A stretch of 64,000 nt of DNA from an uncultured Roseobacter sp. (GCF_947495275.1 NZ_CANLYL010000003.1:434001-498000), one strand, 5' to 3'; shown: positions 22,703 to 31,893, numbered from the stretch's first letter. The notes: a model not told the origin generated them from the sequence alone. Numbers and translations are program-made.

Positions 22703-23182
22703 TCAGGCGGTTTTGGCGGACCTGCGGGACCGGAGCGTGTCAACCGCAAGCGTGTCCTGTCGCCGAAACACGATCAGCAGCACGCAGGCTGCGAAGGTGA
22801 TGATCGTCGGGTAGAACACATGCGAATTGAAGACAATGCGATCCACACCGCTGATGTACCACCGGTAAGGATCGATGATCGCCCACCAGACGCTGGCCGC
22901 CGTGAAGCCATGGATCAGCGCCTGAACCGGCAAGGCGAATTTGCGCCACAGGCCGATGACGCACAGCACGCCGATGATCACCTGAAAGCCGCCGAATGCA
23001 GTGCCCAGCAAGGCTCCCGTGGTTTCATCAATCTCGATATTGCGCCGCAGCGCAAAGGGTGTCGTGGCTTTGACAAGCTTGTTGAGCCCGACCCAGACCA
23101 GCAGGAAGCCCGTGCTCACCCGCAAGAATAGCAGGCCGAGCCGTTGTGCCCAAAGGGACGTGATGCCGTCATCGATACCCAT
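22703..23182 (-). CDS. DoxX-like four-helix membrane protein
   Basis: A 159-residue integral membrane protein with four hydrophobic segments (LGLLFLRVSTGFLLVWVGL, GAFGG-type helix near residue 65, a helix near 90 and a C-terminal one ending VLLIVFRRQD). The arrangement resembles DoxX/DUF417-type proteins. No catalytic residues can be named and the function is unknown. It is convergent with the methyltransferase and lies 41 bases after the start side of the frameshifted regulator. Confidence 0.6.
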   Translation of the reverse strand: MGIDDGITSLWAQRLGLLFLRVSTGFLLVWVGLNKLVKATTPFALRRNIEIDETTGALLGTAFGGFQVIIGVLCVIGLWRKFALPVQALIHGFTAASVWWAIIDPYRWYISGVDRIVFNSHVFYPTIITFAACVLLIVFRRQDTLAVDTLRSRRSAKTA

Positions 23183-23223
23183 CGGATCCTCCGCAGTGTT
23201 TGGTTTGGCCTAGGATTCTGACC

Positions 23224-24205
23224 CTAAACCCCGCCCTTCCAGACAAGCTTGGCGGTGCCGCCGTCAAGGCCCGGGCTGATGCCATAGGCCGCCCGATAGC
23301 TTTTGGAGAAATGTGAGAGCGATTTGAACCCGCAGGCAACACACACATCCGTTACCGAGAAATCGGTCTGGCGCAACAGATCGCGGGCTTTTTCGAGCCG
23401 CAGGCGCAGGTAGTGGCGTTTGGGCGAGATGCCTGCGTATTTGGCAAAGAGCCGTTCGAGCTGCCGGGTTGATACGCCGACGATCTGCGAAATCTCATCC
23501 GGGCTGAGCGGGTCTTCAATATTGTTGTCCATGATTTGCATGGCCATGGCGAGCTTGGCATTGCGTACCCGAGCGCGGCTGCAAGGCCATGCGCTGGGCA
23601 TGATCTGGCAGGCGCGGATCGGTATAGACCATCTGGTCGGCCACCCATGTCGCAAGCTCGGTCCCGTAATCGGCCTTGATCCGCTCCAGCATCATGTCCA
23701 TCGACGCGGCCCCACCCGCAGTGGTAAAAACCCGACCGTCGATGGAAAATATCGCGTCTTCCATGATCACATCCGGCAGGATTTCCGTCAGAGCCGCGCG
23801 ATATTCCCAATGGGTTGTCACCCGTTTGCCCGCCACCAGACCGGCCAGTGCCAGCACATAGGTGCCGGAGGACAAAGCGCCGAAATCCATGCCGCGGCGC
23901 ACCTCGCGGCGCAGCCAGTTGATCAGTTTTTTGCTGGCGCTGTTGCCGACGTCTTCGCCAGCGCAAATGACAATGGTTTCATCACGCGCCAACTCGGTCA
24001 GCGGGCCGTCCACCGCCGTTGTGACCCCGTTATAGGCGCGCACCGCCTCGCCGGTCTCGCTGAGCAGACGCCATCTGTAATAGGTCCGCCCGTCGGGATG
24101 ACGGTTGGCAAGGCTGAGGGCTTCGAGGGCGCAGGCAAACCCCAGTTGCGAATAGCCGGGAACCAGAACGAAAGCATAGGATTGAGGTGTGTCTGGCGAG
24201 GTCAT
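23224..24205 (-). pseudogene. GlxA-type AraC regulator interrupted by a frameshift
   Basis: The first segment (24205 down to about 23571) encodes a DJ-1/PfpI-like sensor domain with YAFVLVPGYSQLGFACALEA, a nucleophile-elbow-like GALSSGTYVLALAG and TTAGGAASMDMMLERI. The second segment (about 23570 to 23224) is in another frame and encodes the AraC helix-turn-helix domain: VRNAKLAMAMQIMDNNIEDP, then STRQLERLF and FKSLSHFSKSYRAAYGISPG. Together they make one ~327-codon GlxA family protein. The break is at a GGG run (minus strand, 23568-23570); GGGGG would restore the frame. The gene may be inactivated or the break may be a sequencing error. Confidence 0.85.
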
Positions 24206-24282
24206 CTGGGCTTTGCATTTCTGGCCATGTTGGGTCTGATATGCAGGCTAGCCACAAAAATCCGGCGCTGGATAGCCGAAAA

Positions 24283-25152
24283 TCACCGTTTGCTCTGCCG
24301 CGATAGCTGAACCGCCAGAATCCCCAGAGTGATGATGGCCACGCCCAATACGTCCTGCGCGCCCAATGCCTCGCCCAGCAGAAGGGCCGCAATGGCCACG
24401 CCAAAGAAAGGATTGAGGAAATGGAAGGTCGCTGCGCGTGTGGCCCCAATGCGGTTGACCAGCCAGAACCACACGAAGGTGGCCGCCAGCCCCGGTACGA
24501 GCGTGGTATAAAGGAAGGCGGCGGCAAGGGGCCAGCTGGGGGTCACCTGTGGTGTCTCGAAAACTGCGGTTGCGAGGGCAAGCGCCGCGCAGCCCACGAG
24601 CATCTGCAGACCCACGATCATCAGAAAATTACCCCCCGATGTCGCCCCTCGTACCGCGAGCGTTGCGATGGTCAGGGCGATCACACCGATCCCACAAAGC
24701 AGCAGGCCCATCAGATCGACACCTCCGGTGATGCGCGACCCCATGATCAATCCGACGCCAAGGGTCCCTGCAACCAGCCCGGCGGCCGCCAGGGGTTTGA
24801 GGCGTTCGCCCAGAAAGGCCCAGCCCGCCAGCGCCACGAGAAGCGGCATGGTCGAGGCGATAATGGCCGCGACGGAGGCCTGAATGGTCTGCATCGCCAC
24901 GAAATTCAGCCCCAGATAGACGGCGTTTTGCAAGATGCCAAAGATGATCGTGGCGCGCCATTGCGCAGGTGTCAGATGCCACGACTGACCCAAAGCGCGG
25001 GCAATGGCGACACCCAGCAGCCCCGACACAAGGTAGCGCAGGGTCAGTGCCGCCAGCGGAGAGGCGTCGGCGACGATGATCCGCGCGGAGGTGAAGGCCG
25101 AAGACCACATCAGGGCAAAGGCAAGCCCAGCCAGAATCGCGCGAATATCCAT
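24283..25152 (-). CDS. EamA/DMT-family transporter
   Basis: A 289-residue protein with ten predicted membrane helices in two EamA repeats. The first repeat starts LAGLAFALMWSSAFTSARI and the second FLYTTLVPGLAATFVWFWLV; FHFLNPFFGVAIAALLLGEA is the typical end of the second repeat. Such proteins export amino acids or other metabolites; the substrate is unknown. ATG 25152 (MDIRAILAG) is preferred over ATG 25215, whose extra 21 residues are not family-like. It lies downstream of no clear partner, and diverges from the ClpP-like gene. Confidence 0.85.
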   Translation of the reverse strand: MDIRAILAGLAFALMWSSAFTSARIIVADASPLAALTLRYLVSGLLGVAIARALGQSWHLTPAQWRATIIFGILQNAVYLGLNFVAMQTIQASVAAIIASTMPLLVALAGWAFLGERLKPLAAAGLVAGTLGVGLIMGSRITGGVDLMGLLLCGIGVIALTIATLAVRGATSGGNFLMIVGLQMLVGCAALALATAVFETPQVTPSWPLAAAFLYTTLVPGLAATFVWFWLVNRIGATRAATFHFLNPFFGVAIAALLLGEALGAQDVLGVAIITLGILAVQLSRQSKR

Positions 25153-25314
25153 GGGGGCCTTTCCGACGCCTTTGCCTGCCGGGGCGAACATTTCGCAATT
25201 CTCCAACGAGGGCAAGGTGCTGGCGGGGCGTTTTTATCAATGACCCGAGCGCGATGGACAATCCGGCCTGCCCCGCTACACTTCCCGCATAGGTTTAATT
25301 TGCGGAGAGACCCC

Positions 25315-25908
25315 ATGTCCGAAAAGATGCTCGATGATACCAGCAAGCAGCCCGACAAATCCGGTGATGGCCGGATCGAGGCGCTGTTTTTCAAAAGCCG
25401 AAATGTGATCATCACCGGTGAGATCGATGACAAGCTCGCGCAGCGCACCGTGACCCACCTGCTGGCGCTGGCGGAGGAAAGCGACGATCCGATCAACGTC
25501 TATATCTCTTCGCCCGGTGGCCATGTGGAGAGCGGCGACATGGTGCATGACGTGATCAAATTCATCCGCCCCACCGTTCGCACCATCGGGTCCGGCTGGG
25601 TGGCCAGCGCGGGGGCGCTGATCTTTATCGGTGCGGCCCCGGAAAACCGGTACTGCCTGCCCAATACGCGGTTCCTGCTGCATCAACCACGCGGCGGGAT
25701 TGGCGGGCAGGCCACCGACATGATGATCCAGGCCGAGCAGATCCGGATCATGACGGAACGGTTTTATGCGCTCTTTGCCGCAGCCACGGGTCAGACGCCG
25801 GAAAAGATCGCAGAGGACATCCGCCGCGATTTCTGGCTGACCACGCAGGAAGCCTTGGATTACGGGCTGGTAGGCAAGGTGATCTCGTCGATCAACGAAC
25901 TGAGATAA
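25315..25908 (+). CDS. ClpP-like ATP-dependent protease subunit (divergent paralogue)
   Basis: A 197-residue serine peptidase of the ClpP fold. The catalytic triad can be placed: Ser in GWVASAGALIFIGA, His in RFLLHQPRGGIGGQATD and Asp in RRDFWLTTQEALDYGLVG. INVYISSPGGHVESGDMVHD is the conserved substrate-binding strand. The Ser motif differs from the GQAASMGA of house-keeping ClpP and no clpX lies beside it, so this is probably a second, divergent ClpP rather than the main one. CGGAGAG precedes ATG 25315. Partner ATPase unknown. Confidence 0.87.
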   Translation: MSEKMLDDTSKQPDKSGDGRIEALFFKSRNVIITGEIDDKLAQRTVTHLLALAEESDDPINVYISSPGGHVESGDMVHDVIKFIRPTVRTIGSGWVASAGALIFIGAAPENRYCLPNTRFLLHQPRGGIGGQATDMMIQAEQIRIMTERFYALFAAATGQTPEKIAEDIRRDFWLTTQEALDYGLVGKVISSINELR

Positions 25909-25958
25909 CGGTGGTACCAGGCGAGGGGCTACGATGTCCCTCGCTTGGACACCCCGCA

Positions 25959-25986
25959 TAAAAAAGGGCCGCGACTCGCGCGACCC
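25959..25986 (-). terminator. Rho-independent terminator of the HU gene
   Basis: On the minus strand GGGTCGCG pairs with CGCGGCCC (one G-U pair) around CGAGT and is followed by six T residues. It lies 25 bases after the HU stop codon. Confidence 0.88.
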
Positions 25987-26010
25987 CCTGTAGTCAAGCG
26001 TGATTGGCGA

Positions 26011-26298
26011 TTAGCCGTTCACGCTGTCTTTAAGCGCTTTGGCGATGGTCATCTTGACCACCTTGTCCGCGTCTTTTTTGAATTGCTCGCCGGTGGCAGG
26101 GTTACGCACCATGCGCTCAGGGCGTTCGCGGCAGTAGATTTTGCCGACGCCAGGCAGGGTAACGGCACCACCGCCTGAAACTTCACGTGTGATCAGGTTG
26201 CATACGGCTTCAAGGGCCGCACCTGCAGATTTCTTGTCCGCGCCCATCTCTTCGGCCAGTGCCGCGACGAGTTGCGTCTTTGTCATTGGTTTTGCCAT
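26011..26298 (-). CDS. HU-family DNA-binding protein
   Basis: A 95-residue nucleoid protein. The N-terminal helices read MTKTQLVAALAEEMGADKKS, followed by GGGAVTLPGVGKIYCRERPE and the DNA-binding beta-arm with RMVRNPATGEQ and VVKMTIAKALKD. The arm proline and arginines are in place. A strong GAAGGAG site precedes ATG 26298. It is a single-gene unit with its own terminator. Which of the HU types it is cannot be decided from one sequence. Confidence 0.94.
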   Translation of the reverse strand: MAKPMTKTQLVAALAEEMGADKKSAGAALEAVCNLITREVSGGGAVTLPGVGKIYCRERPERMVRNPATGEQFKKDADKVVKMTIAKALKDSVNG

Positions 26299-26357
26299 GT
26301 TCTTATTCTCCTTCGCTGCCCGAACAGTTGGGCCTCATTTCCGAAATCTACCCGGAT

Positions 26358-26375
26358 GTTGTGTATGAACACAAC
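26358..26375. promoter_or_regulatory. Perfect inverted repeat upstream of the HU gene
   Basis: GTTGTGT and ACACAAC form a perfect 7-bp inverted repeat around ATGA, 60 bases before the HU start codon and within its expected promoter region. It looks like a regulator-binding palindrome; no regulator is known. Confidence 0.45.
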
Positions 26376-26438
26376 GATTAGTAGAGCAATGCAAGGAAAA
26401 ACATGCAAAATTAACCTATTTTGTGGGGTTTTCGGGCG

Positions 26439-27902
26439 TCAGAGGAAGGCAGTCTCCTCAAAGGAGCGCAATTTCCGGCTATGGATACGTTCCAGCGGCA
26501 TTGTGCGCAACCGTTCCATTGCGTGAATCCCGATCATCAAATGGCGCGCCACCTGTGTCTTATAGAAATCCGAGGCCATGCCCGGCAGCTTCAACTCACC
26601 GTGCAGCGGTTTGTCGGAGACGCATAACAGCGTGCCATAGGGCACCCGGAACCGGTAGCCATTGGCGGCGATCGTCGCACTTTCCATGTCCAGAGCGACA
26701 GCGCGCGATTGGCTGAGGCGTTGCACCGGGCCGGACTGGTCGCGCAACTCCCAGTTGCGGTTGTCGATGGTGGCCACCGTACCCGTGCGCATGATGCGCT
26801 TGAGCTCATAGCCTTCGAGTGCAGTCACCTGAGCTACGGCCTGTTCCAGCGCGATCTGGATTTCGGCCAGCGCCGGGATCGGCACCCAGACGGGCAGATC
26901 GTCGTCCAGCACGTGATCTTCGCGCAAATACGCATGGGCCAGCACGAAATCACCCAGTGCCTGCGAATTCCGCAGCCCGGCGCAATGTCCGACCATCAAC
27001 CACGCATGGGGCCGCAGCACCGCGATGTGATCCGTGGCAGTTTTGGCATTCGAGGGGCCAACCCCGATGTTGACCAGCGTGATGCCCGACCCGTCAGCGC
27101 GCTTGAGGTGATAGGTGGGCATCTGCGGTGTCTTGATGGCGGCTGCAAGGGGCTGATCGCCACCCGTGATGGTGGCATTGTCTGTTGAGACAAATGCGGT
27201 ATAGCCGGAGGATGGATCATCCAGTTGTTCGCGCGCATAGGCCTCGAATTCGGAGACATAGAACTGGTAGTTGGTGAAGAGCACATGGTTCTGGAAATGC
27301 ACCGGATCGGTTGCGGTGTAATGCGCCAGACGGGCCAGCGAATAATCGACCCGTTGGGCGGTAAAGGGTGCCAGTGGCCCGATGCCATCGGGTGAGACAT
27401 AGGTGCCGTTCACGATGTCATCATTGGTGGTGCTCAGATCCGGTACGTCAAAGATATCGCGCAAGGTAAATTCCGCGGCACCTTCCTGTGGCACCGTGAT
27501 GCTGCTGTCGTTGGCAACAGCGAAGTGCACCGGGATCGGTGTGGTCGACGCCCCGATGCTGACCGGCTGGTCATGGTTTTCGATCAAAAGGCCAATCTGC
27601 TGCACCAGATAGTGCCGAAAGAGATCAGGCCGGGTGATGGTGGCGCGGAAGCTGCCGGGCGCGGAGACATGCCCGTAACTGAGGCGCGTATCGACTTGCG
27701 CGTAGCTTGATGTTTTGAACAGCACCTCGGGATAAAAGGCGCGAACACGAGACGCGGGCGCGCCTTCGGCCATAGCTTTGATGAAGTGTTTGCATAGGAA
27801 TTCGGTGGCCTGATTGTAAAGCTCTTCAAGCCTTGCAACGGCAGCTTTTGCATCGCGGAATTCTTCTGTTTCGGGGACGTCTGGCGTCAGGATATCTGTC
27901 AT
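26439..27902 (-). CDS. amn: AMP nucleosidase
   Basis: A 487-residue enzyme that splits AMP into adenine and ribose 5-phosphate. The N-terminal domain is the AMP nucleosidase-specific region (AVARLEELYNQATEFLCKHF, YPEVLFKTSSYAQVDTRLSY). The C-terminal nucleoside phosphorylase domain contains LVNIGVGPSNAKTATDHIAV, GHCAGLRNSQALGDFVLAHA and the purine-binding LDMESATIAANGYRFR. The ATG overlaps the stop of the adenine deaminase gene as ATGA, so the two are translationally coupled: Amn makes the adenine that Ade then deaminates. Confidence 0.96.
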   Translation of the reverse strand: MTDILTPDVPETEEFRDAKAAVARLEELYNQATEFLCKHFIKAMAEGAPASRVRAFYPEVLFKTSSYAQVDTRLSYGHVSAPGSFRATITRPDLFRHYLVQQIGLLIENHDQPVSIGASTTPIPVHFAVANDSSITVPQEGAAEFTLRDIFDVPDLSTTNDDIVNGTYVSPDGIGPLAPFTAQRVDYSLARLAHYTATDPVHFQNHVLFTNYQFYVSEFEAYAREQLDDPSSGYTAFVSTDNATITGGDQPLAAAIKTPQMPTYHLKRADGSGITLVNIGVGPSNAKTATDHIAVLRPHAWLMVGHCAGLRNSQALGDFVLAHAYLREDHVLDDDLPVWVPIPALAEIQIALEQAVAQVTALEGYELKRIMRTGTVATIDNRNWELRDQSGPVQRLSQSRAVALDMESATIAANGYRFRVPYGTLLCVSDKPLHGELKLPGMASDFYKTQVARHLMIGIHAMERLRTMPLERIHSRKLRSFEETAFL

Positions 27903-29701
27903 GAAAGGGGCTCAATTACTGGAATGAATTCAAAGCTGCGCACATCGACCAATCCAAGATCAGAGATGCGCAGCTCGGGGATCACCACAAGGGCGAGCAG
28001 CGAGTGCTGCATGTAGGCATTGTTGAGGGAGCAGCCACAGTCGCGCATGGCCCGCATCATCTGGTCGGCTTTGGCGGCCACCTCCGTGGCGGGGCTGTCG
28101 GACATCAGGCCAGCGATGGGCAGTTCGACAAGGGCGAGCTCAATGCCGTCCTTGAAGATCACGATGCCGCCGCCAACCTCTCCCAGCCGGTTGGCCGCCA
28201 TGGCCATGTGATCGGCATCTGTACCGACCACGATCATATGGTGGCTGTCGTGGGCCACGGTCGAGGCCATCGCCATGGGGCCGTCGTAGCCGAAACCGGA
28301 CACAAAGGCGTTTGTGACCGACCCGGTGGCGCGGTGGCGCTCGACCAGGGCGATCTGGCAGACCTCGCCAGTGGCTTGTACCCGGCCTTCCGTCACCGGC
28401 AGTTCAAATTGCAGGGCTTTGGTGGGCGCCTGATTTTCGACCACACCGATGACGTTGGCCCGCACGGCATTCGCCCCGGTTGGCGCGGGAATGGCGAAAT
28501 CATCCGCCGCAAGCATCTTGCCCATGCGCACGGTCTGCCGCGCGGTGTCAGGCCAATTGTAGTGCGGGCAATCGACAAGACAGGCGCCGTTTTCGGCCAC
28601 GATCTGACCGCGCGCGATCACGGTTTCAATGGGCAGCGTTTTCAGGTCCGACGTCAGGATCACATCCGCGCGCCTGCCGGGCGTCAACGAGCCGATCTCG
28701 CGTTCCAGACCAAAATGCGTGGCGGTATTGATCGTGGCCATCTGCAACGCGACGATCGGGTCGCAGCCGCAGTCGATTGCATGGCGCACGACGCGGTTCA
28801 TATGCCCGTCATTCACCAAAGTGCCGGAATGACTGTCATCGGTGCACAGGATCATGTTGCGTGGATCGAGGCCCTTTTCGGTGATTGCGGTGATCTGGGT
28901 TTCGACGTCATACCAGGCTGAGCCCAGTCGGATCATCGACCGCATCCCCTGCCGCATGCGCGCGATCGCGTCAGCCTGGCAGGTTCCTTCATGATCATCC
29001 GCCGGACCGCCCGCCACATAGCCCGCAAAGGCAGGCCCCAGATCGGGCGAGGCATAATGTCCGCCCACTGTTTTGCCTGCGTTCTGGGTGGCGGCGATTT
29101 CCGCCAGCATCTTCGGATCAGCGTTCGACACGCCGGGGAAATTCATCATCTCGCCCAATCCGATGATCCCCGGCCATTGCATGGCTTCTGCCACATCCTC
29201 TGCCGTAATCTCGAACCCTGTGGTCTCCATCCCCGGCGCGGACGGTGCGCAGGAGGGCATCTGGGTGAAGATATTCACCGGCTGCATCAGCGCCTCGTCA
29301 TGCATCATGCGCACGCCTTCCAGACCCAGAACATTGGCGATCTCGTGCGGATCAGTGAACATCGACGTGGTCCCATGTGGGATCACGGCGCGCGCAAATT
29401 CCGCCGGGGTCAACATGCCGCTTTCGATATGCATATGCCCGTCGCATAGACCGGGGATCATGTAGCGGCCCTGTGCCTCGATGATCTGCGTCTCGGGGCC
29501 GGTGCAATGCGCAGCATCCGGCACAACGCAGGCAATACGCCCTGACGCCACGGCAATGTCGTAACCGGGCAGAATTTCGCGCGTATGGACATTGACCCAC
29601 ACACCGCCTTTTATCACGGTGTCAGCAGGGGTACGCCCGGTCGCCACCTCAATGAGCTGTGCTGCGGTATCGGGCCATGAAGGAAAAGGAGCATGCGTCA
29701 T
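27899..29701 (-). CDS. ade: Adenine deaminase
   Basis: A 600-residue amidohydrolase converting adenine to hypoxanthine and ammonia. It has the metal-binding GLCDGHMHIESGMLTPAEFA near residue 90, HGTTSMFTDPHEIANVLG, the GHYASPDLGP region, and LCTDDSHSGTLVNDGHMNRV. The C-terminal half contains HDSHHMIVVGTDADHMAMAA, typical of Ade. ATG 29701 is chosen; a GTG at 29716 would overlap the divergent VOC gene region further. It is the first gene of the ade-amn pair for purine salvage. Confidence 0.95.
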   Translation of the reverse strand: MTHAPFPSWPDTAAQLIEVATGRTPADTVIKGGVWVNVHTREILPGYDIAVASGRIACVVPDAAHCTGPETQIIEAQGRYMIPGLCDGHMHIESGMLTPAEFARAVIPHGTTSMFTDPHEIANVLGLEGVRMMHDEALMQPVNIFTQMPSCAPSAPGMETTGFEITAEDVAEAMQWPGIIGLGEMMNFPGVSNADPKMLAEIAATQNAGKTVGGHYASPDLGPAFAGYVAGGPADDHEGTCQADAIARMRQGMRSMIRLGSAWYDVETQITAITEKGLDPRNMILCTDDSHSGTLVNDGHMNRVVRHAIDCGCDPIVALQMATINTATHFGLEREIGSLTPGRRADVILTSDLKTLPIETVIARGQIVAENGACLVDCPHYNWPDTARQTVRMGKMLAADDFAIPAPTGANAVRANVIGVVENQAPTKALQFELPVTEGRVQATGEVCQIALVERHRATGSVTNAFVSGFGYDGPMAMASTVAHDSHHMIVVGTDADHMAMAANRLGEVGGGIVIFKDGIELALVELPIAGLMSDSPATEVAAKADQMMRAMRDCGCSLNNAYMQHSLLALVVIPELRISDLGLVDVRSFEFIPVIEPLS

Positions 29702-29751
29702 GTCCCTAGGTGCCACGGGATTTGGGGATGTTCAAGCGGGGAGCTGCATTG

Positions 29752-30171
29752 ATGGACTATGAAACCGTATCCGCCGAGGATTTCGGCAAAAGCCTGCGCG
29801 GGATCGGTCTGAACCTGCTGGTGCGCGATGTCCGCGCCGCTTCTGCCTTTCTGCAAACGATATTCGACGTCGGGGTGCACCGTCTGAGCAATGATTTCGC
29901 CATCATCACCTATGGTGACGAGGTTTTTCAGCTGCACAGCGACGGCACCTACAGCGCCAATCCGCTGCTGAACATCCTGCCGGAGAACCCGCCGCGCGGT
30001 GCTGGCGTTGAAATCCGATTCTACGACACCGACCCCGACGAGGCGGTTGCCCGGGCGCATGCGCTGGGCGCGATGATCCTTCAAGAGGCGACGGACAAAC
30101 CGCACGGGCTGCGCGAAGCCTATATCCTGTGTGACGATGGTTACGCCTGGGTGCCGAGCCGCCCCTTGTAG
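29752..30171 (+). CDS. VOC (glyoxalase/bleomycin-resistance fold) protein
   Basis: A 139-residue protein with the beta-alpha-beta-beta-beta pattern of the VOC superfamily: SLRGIGLNLLVRDVRAASAF starts the first module and AGVEIRFYDTDPDEAVARAH the second. Metal ligands cannot be placed with confidence. GGGGAG lies eight bases before ATG 29752, which favours this start over ATG 29710. The 3' end overlaps the convergent LysR gene by 31 bases. The function is unknown. Confidence 0.75.
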   Translation: MDYETVSAEDFGKSLRGIGLNLLVRDVRAASAFLQTIFDVGVHRLSNDFAIITYGDEVFQLHSDGTYSANPLLNILPENPPRGAGVEIRFYDTDPDEAVARAHALGAMILQEATDKPHGLREAYILCDDGYAWVPSRPL

Positions 30172-31034
30172 AACGTGGCCAGTTCTGCCTTCAGCCAGCT
30201 TGTGAAGGCTTCGGCTGCAGGCATCGCCTGAGCACGTGGGGCACGGATCAGATAGTAGGCTTCCTGCATTTCGGCGCGGTGCGCAAAAGGCGCGATCAGA
30301 TGTCCGGCCTCCATCAGACCCGCGACAATGGCGTCGTGACCAAGCGCCATGCCGCCCCCCGTTATGGCCACTGAAAGTGGGACGGAATAGGTGGTTGCAT
30401 AGGTGACCGGCGGGTCCGGCCAATCGAGCGATTGCTCCTCAGCCCAGACAGCCCAGGTGCCCATCATGTTGGAGCAATCGTAAAGCGGCTGGTCCGCCAG
30501 CGTTGCCAACGTGACGGGATAGCCCGGCGTGCAAACGGGGTAATAGTGGTCAGTCGCCAGAAGCTCTGCATGCACTTGATCCGACGGGCGCAGCGAGTAG
30601 CGGATTTCGACATCCGCCCCTTCGGCCATGTCCCGTGCTTCCCAAAGCTCGGTGGAGATGTTGATCTGCACCTCCGGATGTGCCTGCCGAAACCGTGCCA
30701 GCCGCGGGGCCAGCCATTGAATGGCAAAGGTGAGGTTGCACTGGATTTGCAACGCATCGCCTTCGTTGCGGGTCAGCGCGCGGGTGCCATGCGCTAGCGT
30801 GCGAAAAGCGTCCCGGACCACCGGCAGATAGCTGACCCCCGTTTGCGTGAGTTCCAAGGCCCGCGCCCGGCGGTGAAAGAGCGGTCGACCCAGAAAGCCT
30901 TCGAGCGATTTGATCTGCTGGCTCACAGCGCTTTGCGTCATGTTGAGATCGCGCGCGGCCCCGGTGAAACTTAGGTTCCGGGCGGAAGCTTCAAAGGCGC
31001 GGAGCCAGTTCAAAGGCGGTAAATCGGCCATCAT
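30141..31034 (-). CDS. LysR-family transcriptional regulator (GcvA-like)
   Basis: A 297-residue regulator. The N-terminal winged helix reads PLNWLRAFEASARNLSFTGA and ARDLNMTQSAVSQQIKSLEG, close to the GcvA group. The remainder is a two-lobed periplasmic-binding-like effector domain. It is transcribed away from the class II aldolase-like gene across 104 bases, a common arrangement for LysR proteins controlling the divergent operon at 31138-36994. ATG 31031 is an equally possible start. The effector is unknown. Confidence 0.9.
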   Translation of the reverse strand: MMADLPPLNWLRAFEASARNLSFTGAARDLNMTQSAVSQQIKSLEGFLGRPLFHRRARALELTQTGVSYLPVVRDAFRTLAHGTRALTRNEGDALQIQCNLTFAIQWLAPRLARFRQAHPEVQINISTELWEARDMAEGADVEIRYSLRPSDQVHAELLATDHYYPVCTPGYPVTLATLADQPLYDCSNMMGTWAVWAEEQSLDWPDPPVTYATTYSVPLSVAITGGGMALGHDAIVAGLMEAGHLIAPFAHRAEMQEAYYLIRAPRAQAMPAAEAFTSWLKAELATFYKGRLGTQA

Positions 31035-31137
31035 AACCCATTCAGTAGCTTTACTTATGCGTGAGCTACGATTTTTTCGTTGGTCAAGCAAGCCGGTTGG
31101 GTGTTGTGATACCATCGAACGACCCCGGAGGACCCTT

Positions 31138-31893
31138 ATGTCTGTCACCGAATTGCGCGCCAATATGGATCATTGGCAGGAACGCGTGGATCTCGCCGCC
31201 GCCTTTCGCTGGACGGTGCGGCTGAACATGCATGAAGCCGTGGCCAATCATTTCAGCCTTGCGATCAACGAAGACGGCACCCGGTTCTTGATGAACCCCA
31301 ATCAGATGCATTTTTCGCGGATCAAGGCCTCTGATCTGATCGTGGTGGATGCCAATGACCCGGCAAGCATGGAAGGGCCGGATGCTCCGGACCCAACGGC
31401 CTGGGGGTTACATGGCGGGTTGCACCGGCACTGCGCCCATGCGCGTTGCGCCATGCATGTGCATTCGCCCTATGCCACGGCGCTGGCCGCACTGGCCGAC
31501 AGCCGCCTGCCGCCCGTCGACCAAAACGCCTGCACCTTCTTCAACCGCTACGTGATTGATGAAAACTATGGTGGTTTGGCCTTTGAAGAAGAAGGCGAGC
31601 GCTGTGCGCAACTCTTTGATGACCCGAAGAAAAAAGTCATGATCATGGGCAACCACGGGATCATGATCATCGGTGATACGGTGGCCGACACCTTCAACCG
31701 GCTCTACTATTTCGAACGGGCCTGCATGACCTACATCATGGCGCTGCAAACCGGCCAGCCGCTGCGGGTGCTGCCGGATGATATCGCCGAAAAGACCGCG
31801 CGGGAACTGGAGGACTATCCCGAACAGGACGCGCGCCATCTGGCCGAACTCAAAGCCATCCTGGACGAAGAAGGGTCAAGCTATGCTCAATGA
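31138..31893 (+). CDS. Class II aldolase/adducin family protein
   Basis: A 251-residue protein with the zinc-binding fold of fuculose-phosphate aldolase. Likely ligands are the histidines in CAMHVHSPYATALAAL and NHGIMIIGDTVADTFNRLYY; RLNMHEAVANHFSLAI carries the N-terminal substrate-side motif. Members act as aldolases, epimerases or decarboxylases, or have unknown roles. It heads the rightward run controlled, by inference, by the divergent LysR regulator. Its stop overlaps the next start by 11 bases. Confidence 0.85.
   Translation: MSVTELRANMDHWQERVDLAAAFRWTVRLNMHEAVANHFSLAINEDGTRFLMNPNQMHFSRIKASDLIVVDANDPASMEGPDAPDPTAWGLHGGLHRHCAHARCAMHVHSPYATALAALADSRLPPVDQNACTFFNRYVIDENYGGLAFEEEGERCAQLFDDPKKKVMIMGNHGIMIIGDTVADTFNRLYYFERACMTYIMALQTGQPLRVLPDDIAEKTARELEDYPEQDARHLAELKAILDEEGSSYAQ

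Noticed and set aside
24421-25314. N-terminal 298-codon extension of the ClpP-like frame
   Set aside because: The extension is antisense to the DMT transporter and has no signal or domain; ATG 25315 with its ribosome site begins the real gene.
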